Shown piece by piece: positions 53,938-62,616 of a DNA stretch of 64,000 bases. Below the pieces are notes generated by a model. That model did not search any database. It was given only the letters and a program-made list of their open reading frames with translations, and was not told the origin of the DNA. The translations under genes and the position numbers were made by a program. The first letter of the stretch is position 1. Each line of letters opens with the position of its first letter. This stretch comes from Xanthomonas floridensis (GTDB taxonomy: Bacteria > Pseudomonadota > Gammaproteobacteria > Xanthomonadales > Xanthomonadaceae). The DNA is taken from the NCBI RefSeq assembly GCF_001642575.1, contig NZ_LXNG01000056.1, positions 124,001 through 188,000 of the forward strand. The letters are read 5' to 3'.

Positions 53938-55506
53938 CTAGAACTCGCCCCAGAGGCGAAACAGCACGTTGATGTCGTCCGATTTCTGCCCGTCCGGGCT
54001 GGAGAGCGGCGCTGCGATATCCAGCGTGCCGTTCAGATGCGCAAAGGCCTTCACCGTGAATCCCACCCCGGTGCTGACCAGGGTTTCACTGATGCGCTGT
54101 TCGGGCAGGGGGGCGCGAATACGCGCGTAGCCGCCATCGACGAAGGCATACGCGCGCGCTTCTTGCACCAAACCGGCGGCAGCCGATTGAAACGAAGGGC
54201 TGCGCAGCTCCAGCTGCGCGGCGGCACCAACATCGCCAAGCGCCTGGCTTTCGTCGTAGCCACGCACGCTATCCAGGCCACCGAGACTGAATTGCTCGTT
54301 GCTGATCAGCGGCTCGGCCGCCAGCTGCGTCTGCACATGCGCGTACAGCTGATAGTCCTGGCCAAGCGTGCGCGTCTGCGCTGCGTCCACGCGCAGATGC
54401 ATGAAGTTGGGTTTGGCCTGGTAGCGCTTGGCATCGAACTGCGCTGCATCATCGCCAACCCCGCGCAGGTTGGCCGTTGCGGTGAGGGTCAGGGTGCTGG
54501 TGCTGCGTGGCCGCACCCAGCTGCCGTTGTAGGCCGCACTGAGCGGGGCATACTTGATCGGTGCCGAGCTGCGGTCGCTGCCGAACAGTGTGTCTTCCTT
54601 GAAATTCTTGTAGTCCACGCCAAGGCTCAGCGAGTGGAAGAACCCCTCCCGGTTGGCGAGCGCACGGATCAGGCGCAGGCCCGACAGCGAGCCGTTGCCG
54701 ATCACGTTGTAGTTGTTGATCGCCGCCACTTCGCTGTCGCTACGCACGCTATAGCCCAGCACCGAAAACGGCGATTGGGCGAAGCGGGCCAGATAGGACG
54801 CCGAGTACACCCGTGCGTCATCAGGATGCTGGGGTGCGGTCTGCGCCGAAAAATTGAAGCTGTGACCGCGCTGCCACAGGTTGTCGTAATGCACCGCTGC
54901 ACTTAGGCGCAGCTCCGAGGTATTGGCGCTCTTGCGATTATTGAGTTCCAGTGAGCCGTGCAGCGGCAGCGTGTCGTCGACATTGAGGTCCACATCCACC
55001 GTGTTCGGGCGCGCACCGGCCTGGACCTGCGGAGTGACACGCCGGTCGGGTAACTGATTCAGCGCCACGATGTCGCGCTGCACATCCTTGAAGTTGGGCA
55101 CGCCACCCTCGGCCAAGGACGGCGCGCCGGCAATCACGTCGTCGGGCGAGTAGTACTCCGCACCCACCACGCGCACCTGCCCGACACGCTGTTCGCTGAC
55201 CTGCAAGGTGATCAGGCCACTGGCGGCATCCTGCTCGGGAATGCTGACAGCCACCGTCGCCAGGCCTGCGGTTTCATACAGGCTCTGCAAGGCCGCACGT
55301 GCGCCCTCCACATCGGCAGCACTGCGCTGCGGCCCAAGAAATGGATAGACCGCCCGCTCGATCTTCCCGGCTTGCAACTGCGTATTACCCAGCACCTGGT
55401 ACGCCATGATGTCAAAACGCACCACCGATGCTTCCGGCTGTGCGGCAGAGGCGTGAGGAACGCCAGATGCCAGCAAGCCGAACACCGCGATACTTCGCAA
55501 ATCCAT
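53938..55506 (-). CDS. FhaC/ShlB-type two-partner secretion transporter (TpsB)
   Basis: Outer-membrane transporter of 522 residues that should export the TpsA encoded 5.7 kb downstream. A signal peptide (RSIAVFGLLASGVPHASAAQ) precedes two POTRA-like domains (AYQVLGNTQLQAGKIERAVY, VRVVGAEYYSPDDVIAG), then an Omp85-superfamily barrel with the conserved loop motif in EQFSLGGLDSVRGYDESQ (VRGY), ending FRLWGEF. ATG 55506 starts the signal peptide; the longer frame upstream is unsupported. It is the first gene of the operon, with a Pho-box-like element about 80 bp upstream. Confidence 0.92.
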   Translation of the reverse strand: MDLRSIAVFGLLASGVPHASAAQPEASVVRFDIMAYQVLGNTQLQAGKIERAVYPFLGPQRSAADVEGARAALQSLYETAGLATVAVSIPEQDAASGLITLQVSEQRVGQVRVVGAEYYSPDDVIAGAPSLAEGGVPNFKDVQRDIVALNQLPDRRVTPQVQAGARPNTVDVDLNVDDTLPLHGSLELNNRKSANTSELRLSAAVHYDNLWQRGHSFNFSAQTAPQHPDDARVYSASYLARFAQSPFSVLGYSVRSDSEVAAINNYNVIGNGSLSGLRLIRALANREGFFHSLSLGVDYKNFKEDTLFGSDRSSAPIKYAPLSAAYNGSWVRPRSTSTLTLTATANLRGVGDDAAQFDAKRYQAKPNFMHLRVDAAQTRTLGQDYQLYAHVQTQLAAEPLISNEQFSLGGLDSVRGYDESQALGDVGAAAQLELRSPSFQSAAAGLVQEARAYAFVDGGYARIRAPLPEQRISETLVSTGVGFTVKAFAHLNGTLDIAAPLSSPDGQKSDDINVLFRLWGEF

Positions 55507-56381
55507 ATGGAAACTCGCCCCCGACGTGCGACGGAGACTTCGCCGCTGGCGCGACCTTAAACGCGACAAATGACGATTTTGAAATGCTTTTGTGACGGCG
55601 TGTCTCCGGCGGTCACGGCAGTGCAATGCAAAAAGCGAGCACGAGCGCACTATTACTTTATCAGCATGTAAACACGGCCCCAGCCATAACCATGCGGTTT
55701 CTTCTACTGACGAAGATCAGGCGTCCGACAGAGGTCTTACATTCGATTTTTTTTAAATCGTCGGGGCGACTACGCGTGCAACAATGCACTCAAGCAGACT
55801 GGTCAGTAGGCTGCGTCGAATGCAGCATTGTGAAGGCATGGCGCAGCGTAGTCGCGCTTGCCGTGGAGAAGGTAATGCACTTCACTTCACTTGCGTCCGA
55901 TCAAGGCGAGCCCATCAAGTTCCGCCTTTCAAAGGCGGCGACCGATGACACGTGATTGGACTGCTAGGTGGCCAAGCTTGAGGACTTGTGAGGCTTCGGG
56001 AGCGATAACCTCGGTTGGTCTTTGATCGATCTTTGGAACATTCAGCACTGCTTCGAAACATCGCTGCCAAAAGTACGAATAACAATCGAAGCTTCAACGC
56101 CATGAAAATCGCTCTTCCTTACACAATGCAATGCTTGATAGGGCAAGGTCTACGTCCATCCCGGCGTTTGAGAAATCCAGTCAGAACCAACGATGTCTTC
56201 GGCACTCGGTAAGCGTCTTGATGCCGGAATGACTCAGTTGACGCACAAGGCGATACAGTCATCTTCTGATATCGGAATCGCACGACGCTACTGCAATGGT
56301 TAAAGCGGTGTCGCTTCGATGTAGTTGAAATGTGCGCGCCAGGCTCACCCTGGGTTGACGAATCAACGCCTAGATTGGCGC
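55507..56381. other. Intergenic region upstream of two divergent operons
   Basis: About 870 bp between the TPS operon (-) and the acyl-CoA-dehydrogenase-like operon (+). Apart from the Pho-box-like site at 55581-55598 and a small AT-rich dyad (CGATTT/AAATCG, 55744-55760) I see no gene or clear promoter. Short open frames have no domain or ribosome site. Confidence 0.45.
55581..55598 (-). promoter_or_regulatory. Pho-box-like site upstream of the TPS operon
   Basis: CCGTCACAAAAGCATTTC on the minus strand matches the first half of a Pho box (CTGTCAYAAAA) but not the second. It shares GTCA(C/T)AAAA with the site before the DING gene. It lies about 80 bp upstream of the transporter start. Confidence 0.35.
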
Positions 56382-57383
56382 ATGTCTCAACCAGCCTATG
56401 CCCGTGAGTACTTGCCGGGCACGTCTTCTAAACCAGCAGGTCCAGCGCTTGCGCAGCGTGTGCGTGAGTATGTGCGCGCGACACCGCAACTTCCGCATCC
56501 TGGAGCAGGGCGGACGCGCGAGCGGTGGCAGGCACTGAGCAGGCTGGGCGCTGAGAGTCTGCCGCTTGCCAAGGTGCTGGAGGCGCACTACGACGCCCTG
56601 TCGATCTTTTCAGAAGCCGGGCAACCAGCGCCGTCAACCGGGGAGATTTGGGCCGTATGGGCTGCCGGCGGGCCGCAAGACACCGCAACCTACGAAGCAG
56701 GCTCATCCACTGTGTCCGGCATCAAGCCGTGGTGTAGTGCAGAGCTGGATGTAGTCACACATGCATTGGTAACGGTGAGCAGCGGCCAACAGCATCCGCT
56801 TGCAGCAGTGAGATTGGAGAAGGGTCACTTCGCCCTCGACGCAAGTCAGTGGCACGGCCCGGGCATGGTTGGCGTTGCAACCGGTAGCGGTCATTTCACG
56901 CATGCCCCTGCCGTCCTGTTGGGGGAACCGGCGTTCTATCTGCAGCGGCCGGGGTTCTGGCATGGCGGGGCAGGCATCGCCGCGTGCTGGTATGGCGCCG
57001 CCACGGCCATTGCCGAGCAGGTGCGTCGTTCGCTACGGGTGGCGACCAACCCATTTTCTGCGGCGCATCTTGGTGCGATCGACGAACAGCTGGCAGCGGT
57101 GCGGCTGATGCTGCAGGACCTGGCAGATGCGATCGATACCGCGCCTACCGAGAGCCATCAGTTCGCGGTCGTGCGGCTACGCAGCCTGATGGACCGCATC
57201 TGCCGTGACGTGATCGAACGTGCCGCATTGGCGTTGGGGCCTGCCTCGCTGTGCTGCGACGCCGAACATGCGCAACGATGCGCAGACCTGGCTGCCTTCA
57301 TCCGCCAATCCCACGGCGAGAAAGACGAGCAATGGCTGGGCGAACAGCTGCATGCGCGCGAGGGCAACCCATGGCTGCTGTGA
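56382..57383 (+). CDS. Acyl-CoA-dehydrogenase-like protein
   Basis: Cytoplasmic protein of 333 residues with the helical/beta layout of acyl-CoA dehydrogenases but shorter than the usual 380-400. Recognisable parts are EAGQPAPSTGEIWAVWAAGG, then ETAV-less sequence GIKPWCSAELDVVTHALVTV in the middle domain and a helical C-terminal bundle (SLMDRICRDVIERAALALGP). I do not see a clear catalytic glutamate. ATG 56382 is chosen; its ribosome site is weak. It is the first gene of a tightly packed unit with PIG-L, methyltransferase and glycosyltransferase genes, overlapping the PIG-L start by 13 bases. Confidence 0.78.
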   Translation: MSQPAYAREYLPGTSSKPAGPALAQRVREYVRATPQLPHPGAGRTRERWQALSRLGAESLPLAKVLEAHYDALSIFSEAGQPAPSTGEIWAVWAAGGPQDTATYEAGSSTVSGIKPWCSAELDVVTHALVTVSSGQQHPLAAVRLEKGHFALDASQWHGPGMVGVATGSGHFTHAPAVLLGEPAFYLQRPGFWHGGAGIAACWYGAATAIAEQVRRSLRVATNPFSAAHLGAIDEQLAAVRLMLQDLADAIDTAPTESHQFAVVRLRSLMDRICRDVIERAALALGPASLCCDAEHAQRCADLAAFIRQSHGEKDEQWLGEQLHAREGNPWLL

Positions 57384-58129
57384 GAGGTGAGCATATCGAA
57401 GGGCAGGGCGTCCCCGAGGCGCGCTGGCAGGCATCGCGCCAACTGATCGAACTGCCCAGCACCAGCATCGAGCAACTGCTTGGCGACACCAGCCGCCTGG
57501 TAGTGGTCTCTCCACATCCGGACGACGAAGTGCTGGGCTGTGGCGGGCTGCTTGCCATGGCGGTCGCATCGGGACGACAGGTGCTGATCGTCTCCGTCAC
57601 CGATGGCGAAGCGGCCTATCCGCAGGAAGACGCGTGGCCGCCGGCACGCCTGGCTGCTGCGCGTCGCGACGAATTGCGCGATGCGTTGGCATGCCTGGGG
57701 ATCGCTTCCTCCCACGTGGTCAGGCTGGACGTGGGAGACGGCCAGGTCCGCGCGGGCGTGAGCGCGCTGGGTGCGCAGCTTTCCGAACTGCTGCAAGCAA
57801 CCGACGCGGTGCTGGTGACGTATGCACGCGATGGCCATCCCGACCACGAAGCATGCGCTGATGCCGCGATCAGCGCCGCTGCCCACTGCCAGGCGCGGCT
57901 GATCCAGTTTCCGGTGTGGGCATGGCACTGGGACAACCCGGACCACAGCCAGATGTTGGCATCGGCGACGCGGCTTGCGCTTCCGTCCGCTGCTCACACT
58001 GCAAAGATGCAGGCGATGGCAGCGTTCAGGACGCAGACCGGTCACGTCACGCCCGCGCTGCGCAGCCCCATCCTCCCTGACTGGGCGCTGGCACGGTTTC
58101 GGCGCGACTTCGAGGTCTATCTTCCATGA
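57371..58129 (+). CDS. PIG-L/LmbE-family N-acetylglucosamine deacetylase
   Basis: Zinc-dependent deacetylase of 252 residues. The family signature SPHPDDEVLGCGG is at residues 47-59, with His49, Asp51 and Asp52 as catalytic or zinc ligands, and GHPDHEACADAA near 156 supplies the third zinc ligand His. PIG-L enzymes remove acetyl from GlcNAc-linked lipids or thiols (GPI, mycothiol, bacillithiol). ATG 57371 overlaps the upstream stop and has GAGG before it. Its stop overlaps the methyltransferase start as ATGA. The substrate is unknown; context suggests an amino-sugar conjugate that is then N-methylated. Confidence 0.88.
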   Translation: MAAVRGEHIEGQGVPEARWQASRQLIELPSTSIEQLLGDTSRLVVVSPHPDDEVLGCGGLLAMAVASGRQVLIVSVTDGEAAYPQEDAWPPARLAAARRDELRDALACLGIASSHVVRLDVGDGQVRAGVSALGAQLSELLQATDAVLVTYARDGHPDHEACADAAISAAAHCQARLIQFPVWAWHWDNPDHSQMLASATRLALPSAAHTAKMQAMAAFRTQTGHVTPALRSPILPDWALARFRRDFEVYLP

Positions 58130-58728
58130 ATGCCCAGGCCAACGCCGAGTACTTCGACAGCATCTACCAGCAGCAGGACCCCTTTGGCTATGGGACGCGT
58201 TGGTACGAAACACGCAAACGCGACATCCTGCTGGCAACCTTGCCTCGCGTGGGATTCGCACGCGGTTGGGAACTGGGATGTTCCAACGGTGAGGCGACGC
58301 GCGGGCTGGCAGCCCGTTGTGAACGCTTGCTGGCAACCGACATGTCTGCAGCTGCCGTGCAACAAGCCAGGCAGCGCGTCGGGCAGCGCAGCAATGTCGA
58401 GATCGTGCAGGCCTGCCATCCGCAGCAATGGCCGGTTGGCAACTTCGATCTGATCGTACTGAGCGAGATCGGTTACTACCTTGCCGCCGCCGAACTTGAC
58501 GACCTGAGCGTGCGTCTGCAGGAGGCGCTCACGCCAGACGGACTGCTGGTGGCCTGCCACTGGAAGCATCCGTTCGAGCAGGCGCAGCAGGATGGCCTCG
58601 CAGTCCATGCCTGCATCGCCCGCTTGCTCACCTTGCCCTTGAATTACCGCTACGAAGATAGCGATTTCCTGTTGGAGGCGTGGACGGCCCAGCCACTGTC
58701 GGTAGCGCAACAGGAAGGTTTGCGGTGA
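58126..58728 (+). CDS. NodS-like SAM-dependent methyltransferase
   Basis: Methyltransferase of 200 residues. It opens with FDSIYQQQDPFGYGTRWYET, then KRDILLATLP, and has a SAM motif at WELGCSNGEATRGLAARCER plus the acidic DMSAAAVQQAR segment, closely following NodS-type N-methyltransferases (NodS methylates the free amine of a deacetylated Nod factor). Start ATG 58126 overlaps the PIG-L stop by four bases. Its stop overlaps the next gene's GTG. A product amine is a plausible substrate since the preceding gene is a deacetylase (inferred). Confidence 0.85.
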   Translation: MNAQANAEYFDSIYQQQDPFGYGTRWYETRKRDILLATLPRVGFARGWELGCSNGEATRGLAARCERLLATDMSAAAVQQARQRVGQRSNVEIVQACHPQQWPVGNFDLIVLSEIGYYLAAAELDDLSVRLQEALTPDGLLVACHWKHPFEQAQQDGLAVHACIARLLTLPLNYRYEDSDFLLEAWTAQPLSVAQQEGLR

Positions 58729-59393
58729 TTGCGGTCATCATCCCCGCACATAACGAGGCCGAATGCATGGGCGCGTGCCTGGCATCGGTCTTCCGTGCTG
58801 CAGCGCATCCGGAGCTGGATGAGCCGGTGGAGGTGATCGTTGCGGTGGACCGCTGCACGGATGCCACCGCCGAGCTGGCGCTGGCCTTGGGCGCGCGCGT
58901 GGTCGACGTCCCTACACCCGGCGGTGTGGGCATCGCGCGCGCCGCAGCCGCATCCCAGGCCATTGCGCTAGGTGCCGATTGGCTGGCCGTCACCGATGCC
59001 GACTCGCGCGTCCCCACCGATTGGCTGCTGGAACAACGCCGCGCAGGCACGGGGGTGTTCTGCGGCGTGGTGGAAGTGGAGGACTGGCTGGACTATTCCG
59101 ATGAGGTGCGCCACAGGTTCGAACAGACCCAGCCAACCGGCGAAGGCCATGGCCGCATCCACGGCGCCAACCTGGGCGTGAGCACCGCTCTCTATCAACA
59201 GTGCGGCGGATTCCCTGCATTGACCTGCAGCGAAGATGTTGCGTTGGTCCACGCACTGCAGGCGATCAAGGCGTCCATCGCCTGGTCGCCACGCTCGGTG
59301 GTGTGGACCAGTGCGCGCAGGCACGCACGCGCGCTCGGCGGTTTCTCGGATTTTTTGAAGCAGCTGGAAGCTCTGCCTTTTGTGCCCGCCTGA
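58725..59393 (+). CDS. Family 2 glycosyltransferase
   Basis: GT-A fold glycosyltransferase of 222 residues. IAVIIPAHNEAECMGACLAS is the family-2 N-terminus, VAVDRCTDATAELA follows, and VTDADSRVPTDWL provides a DxD-type metal-binding motif. GRIHGANLGVSTALYQQCGG, then FPALTCSEDV, is the acceptor region. No membrane segments, unlike NodC/chitin synthases, so it is a short soluble form. Start is GTG 58725 (AGGAAGG upstream), overlapping the methyltransferase stop as GTGA. It ends the first four-gene block; 295 bp with nothing recognisable follow. Confidence 0.86.
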   Translation: MIAVIIPAHNEAECMGACLASVFRAAAHPELDEPVEVIVAVDRCTDATAELALALGARVVDVPTPGGVGIARAAAASQAIALGADWLAVTDADSRVPTDWLLEQRRAGTGVFCGVVEVEDWLDYSDEVRHRFEQTQPTGEGHGRIHGANLGVSTALYQQCGGFPALTCSEDVALVHALQAIKASIAWSPRSVVWTSARRHARALGGFSDFLKQLEALPFVPA

Positions 59394-59688
59394 GAGATGA
59401 TGTGGCCAAGGCGTGCCCGTCTTGAGAAACCGATGTCCGCGGCAGTGCCGTAGCTTGCGACGTGCATCGCAAAGTAGCCAATGAGGCTTTCATCGCCACT
59501 GCAACCTCGACATGACGGGATGGCTGGGCAGGCAACCGAGAAGAAAAGTTCCCCGTTAGTGCCCGCGACTGAACAACGGCGTCGCGCGCGACCACTCCTT
59601 CCTGCGACAAACCGCCTTTCGGCCTCATCTGCACGAGCCGTGGACGACGCGTGCGCCACCATGCCGGACTCGCAGACCTGGGTGTGAC

Positions 59689-61050
59689 ATGGCCAAGCCA
59701 ACGCTGTTTTTCCTGCATGCCCTCGGGGGCAGTCGGCATGCGTGGAGCCGTGTCATCGCGCAGCTCGGTGACCAGTTCGACTGTGTGGCCCTGGACATCC
59801 CCGGCTTCGGCGATGCGGCGGCGCTGGAGCATTTCGATACGCACTCGCTGGTTGACTGGTTCAGCGGTGCAGTCATCGAGCGGCAACCGGCATGCTGGTT
59901 TGCGGTCGGGCACAGCATGGGCGGAAAGATCGCCACGTTGACAGCGGCGCGCGCGCGCGATGGCGTGGCTGGCCTGGCCGGGCTCGCGGGCGTGGTGCTC
60001 GTTGCCGCATCGCCGCCGGCACCGGAGCCCATGGAGGAGTCGCGCCGCGGCACCATGCTGGCCTGGTTCGAATCAGGCCAGCCCACACATGGGCAGGCAG
60101 CGCAGTTCGTGGATGCCAATTGCGCCTCGACGCTACCGGACGAGCTCAGGGACGCTGCGATCAACGATGTTCTGCGCACCGCGCCCACTGCGTGGAGTGC
60201 ATGGCTCACACGCGCTAGTCGCGAGGACTGCACGGCGCAGGCCGCGCGCATCGGCGTGCCGGCAATGATCGTGGCAGGTGGGCAGGACGGCGATCTGGAC
60301 GAGGCCGCGCAGCGGCGCTTGAATGCGCCGCACTATGCGCAGGCACAGCTGGCCGTTGTGGCCGATGCCGCGCACCTGATCCCGTACGAGCAGCCCCAGC
60401 AGCTGGCGCAGTTGATCGCGGCACATGTGGAGCACTGCAGGCCGCACTGCCTGCCCGAGGACTTCATTGCCCTGCTGAACTCCGGGCGCGTCATGCCGCG
60501 CATGCGCAAGACGTTGCTCGCACGGCATGCGTGCCCGCCTGCCACGGCCGCAGGCGTGTTGAACCCGCGCCAGCTGGAGGTGCTGGCAGCAGTGGTTGCG
60601 CGCGTGCTGGATGGCGAAGGCGACGCGCGGCAGATTGCGCGGCGCATCGATGTGCAGCTGGCAGAGGGCGCGGGCGATGGCTGGCGTCATGCGGATCTGC
60701 CGGCCGATTGCCTGGCAGTACCGCTGGGATTGGATGTGCTCGATGCGCTGGCCGGCGGCTTTGCCGAACAGTCCGCCGCTGCCCAGGAACGCTGGCTGCA
60801 GGAGATCGCGCACGCGGCGACACGCAACACCGCGGCGCATGGTCTGGATGCCATCCAGATGGCGCACTGGTTCGAAGACGTGCGTGCCGAGACGGTCCGC
60901 ATCTGGACCAGCCTTCCCGCCACGATGGCCGCGCTGGGCTACGACGGGTTTGCCGTTGGCGATGTCGGCAGCGGGAGCGTGGGCTACGAACAGACCGCAG
61001 CGGATCGGCTTGAACCCTGGCAACTCCACGCCTCCGGAGCCGACCGATGA
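59689..61050 (+). CDS. Alpha/beta hydrolase fused to gluconate dehydrogenase subunit 3-like domain
   Basis: Two-domain protein of 453 residues. Residues 1-245 are an alpha/beta hydrolase with oxyanion region FFLHALGGSRHAW, nucleophile Ser76 in AVGHSMGGK, an acidic residue in GGQDGDLD and a His in DAAHLIPYEQP. Residues about 285-440 resemble the gluconate 2-dehydrogenase subunit 3 family (LNPRQLEVLAAVVARVLDGE, WRHADLPADCLAVPLGLDVL), normally a small partner of GMC dehydrogenases. No signal peptide. The stop overlaps the start of a GMC oxidoreductase gene, the expected partner of the second domain. ATG 59689 is used; its ribosome site is weak. Confidence 0.82.
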   Translation: MAKPTLFFLHALGGSRHAWSRVIAQLGDQFDCVALDIPGFGDAAALEHFDTHSLVDWFSGAVIERQPACWFAVGHSMGGKIATLTAARARDGVAGLAGLAGVVLVAASPPAPEPMEESRRGTMLAWFESGQPTHGQAAQFVDANCASTLPDELRDAAINDVLRTAPTAWSAWLTRASREDCTAQAARIGVPAMIVAGGQDGDLDEAAQRRLNAPHYAQAQLAVVADAAHLIPYEQPQQLAQLIAAHVEHCRPHCLPEDFIALLNSGRVMPRMRKTLLARHACPPATAAGVLNPRQLEVLAAVVARVLDGEGDARQIARRIDVQLAEGAGDGWRHADLPADCLAVPLGLDVLDALAGGFAEQSAAAQERWLQEIAHAATRNTAAHGLDAIQMAHWFEDVRAETVRIWTSLPATMAALGYDGFAVGDVGSGSVGYEQTAADRLEPWQLHASGADR

Positions 61051-62573
61051 AGGCTGCTGGCGCGCAGGATAGTGTCGATGCAGTCGTGATCGGCAGCGGT
61101 GCTGGCGGTGGCCCCCTGGCGGCGCGGCTGGCGCAGGCGGGCGTTTCGGTGGTCGTGCTGGAGGCGGGCGCGGCGTTCACACCGCAGTCCCACATTCCCG
61201 ACGAATTGACCACCGGCATCTACTGGATGGACGAGCGCCTGAGCGGTGGAGAGACGCCGACCGCGTTCGGGCCGAACAACTCCGGATCCGGGCTTGGTGG
61301 CTCCACGCTGCATTGGGGCGCATTCTGCCCACGACCGGACCCGCACGACCTCACGCTGCTGACCCAGACCGGCCAAGGCGCCGACTGGCCGGTCCCGCAC
61401 AAGGAATTGCTGTCCTACATCCGTCGCGTCGAAGCGTTTATCGGCGTCTCCGGTCCCGCGCATTATCCGTGGGATCCGGAGCGGAGCTACGCGTATCCAC
61501 CGCCACTACGCAACGCATCGGCCGCGGCCATGGAGCGCGGCTGCCGCGCACTCGGCATCATTGCGACCGATGCGCCCGCTGCGCTGGTCAGCCGACCTCA
61601 CCAGCAGCCGCACTGGGGCTTGCGCGGGGCCTGCAACAATTGCGGTGCCTGTCACCAGGGCTGCAGCAACGCGGCCAAGGTCAGCGTCGATACCACCTGG
61701 CTTCCGCTCGCAAAAGCGCATGGCGCGCAATTGCGCAGCGACAGCCGCGTGATCGATCTGGAACGCGATGGCCGCGGCGCGCTGGCCGCAGTGATCTATC
61801 GCCAGCATGGCCAAGAGCATCGCCAGCGATGCAGCAGCGTCTTCCTGTGTGCGGGCGGGATAGAGACGCCGCGCCTGTTGCTCAACCTGGGGTTGGCCAA
61901 TTCCAGCAGACAGGTCGGGCGCAATTTCATGGCGCATGTGGCCACCCAGGTGTGGGGCGAATTCGACGCCGATATGCGCATGAACCGGGGATACCCGTCC
62001 TCGCTGATGACCGAGGACATGCTGCGCCCGGCCGATGCCGATTTCATCGGCGGCTATCTGGTGCAGAGCCTGGGCGTGCAGCCGATCACGCTGGCCAACA
62101 CACTGGCACGTGGCGCCGGCCTGTGGGGCAGGGAGCTGGTCGCCACCATGCAGCGCTATAACCGTCTGGCCGGTATCGGCATCAATGGCGAATGCCTGCC
62201 GCAGGATCGCAACCGGCTGACGCTGTCTGACGAACATGACGCGTTCGGGCAGCGCAAGGCGCGTATCGATTTCAGCTACGGGCCGAACGAACAGGCCATC
62301 GATGCACATGCGCGCGCTACGCTGCAGGGCATCTGGCGCGCCGCTGGCGCCCGTAACGTCTTCGCAGCCGCACGCTCGGCGCACACGTTGGGGACCTGCC
62401 GGATGGGCACTGATCCCGCGCAGGCCGTGGTCGATCCCGACGGCCGCGCCTTCGATGTGCCGAACCTCTACGTGTGCGACAACTCGATCTTTCCCAGTGC
62501 ACTGGCGGCCAATCCGGCGCTGACGCAAATGGCGCTCGGGCTGCGTACCGCGGAACGTTTCCTTGCACGCTAG
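61047..62573 (+). CDS. GMC-family FAD oxidoreductase
   Basis: Flavoprotein of 508 residues that oxidises an alcohol or sugar. FAD-binding motif AVVIGSGAGGGPLAARLAQA is at the N-terminus, GSGLGGSTLHWGAF follows, and the C-terminal domain has ARSAHTLGTCRMGTDPAQAV and SALAANPALTQMALGLRTAE with the catalytic His and Asn. An unusual cluster Cys196-x2-Cys199-x2-Cys202-x3-Cys206 looks able to bind an iron-sulfur centre, as in some GMC dehydrogenase large subunits. No signal peptide or cytochrome gene is nearby. Start ATG 61047 overlaps the upstream stop (ATGA). Confidence 0.88.
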   Translation: MKAAGAQDSVDAVVIGSGAGGGPLAARLAQAGVSVVVLEAGAAFTPQSHIPDELTTGIYWMDERLSGGETPTAFGPNNSGSGLGGSTLHWGAFCPRPDPHDLTLLTQTGQGADWPVPHKELLSYIRRVEAFIGVSGPAHYPWDPERSYAYPPPLRNASAAAMERGCRALGIIATDAPAALVSRPHQQPHWGLRGACNNCGACHQGCSNAAKVSVDTTWLPLAKAHGAQLRSDSRVIDLERDGRGALAAVIYRQHGQEHRQRCSSVFLCAGGIETPRLLLNLGLANSSRQVGRNFMAHVATQVWGEFDADMRMNRGYPSSLMTEDMLRPADADFIGGYLVQSLGVQPITLANTLARGAGLWGRELVATMQRYNRLAGIGINGECLPQDRNRLTLSDEHDAFGQRKARIDFSYGPNEQAIDAHARATLQGIWRAAGARNVFAAARSAHTLGTCRMGTDPAQAVVDPDGRAFDVPNLYVCDNSIFPSALAANPALTQMALGLRTAERFLAR

Positions 62574-62616
62574 CGGCGTGCGCGCCGCCACGACCTTCAA
62601 CCACCAGGAGCTCAAC

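Noticed and set aside
55626-55955. A 109-residue plus-strand frame upstream of the acyl-CoA-dehydrogenase-like gene
   Set aside because: No domain, no ribosome site, and it overlaps the promoter region of the TPS operon.
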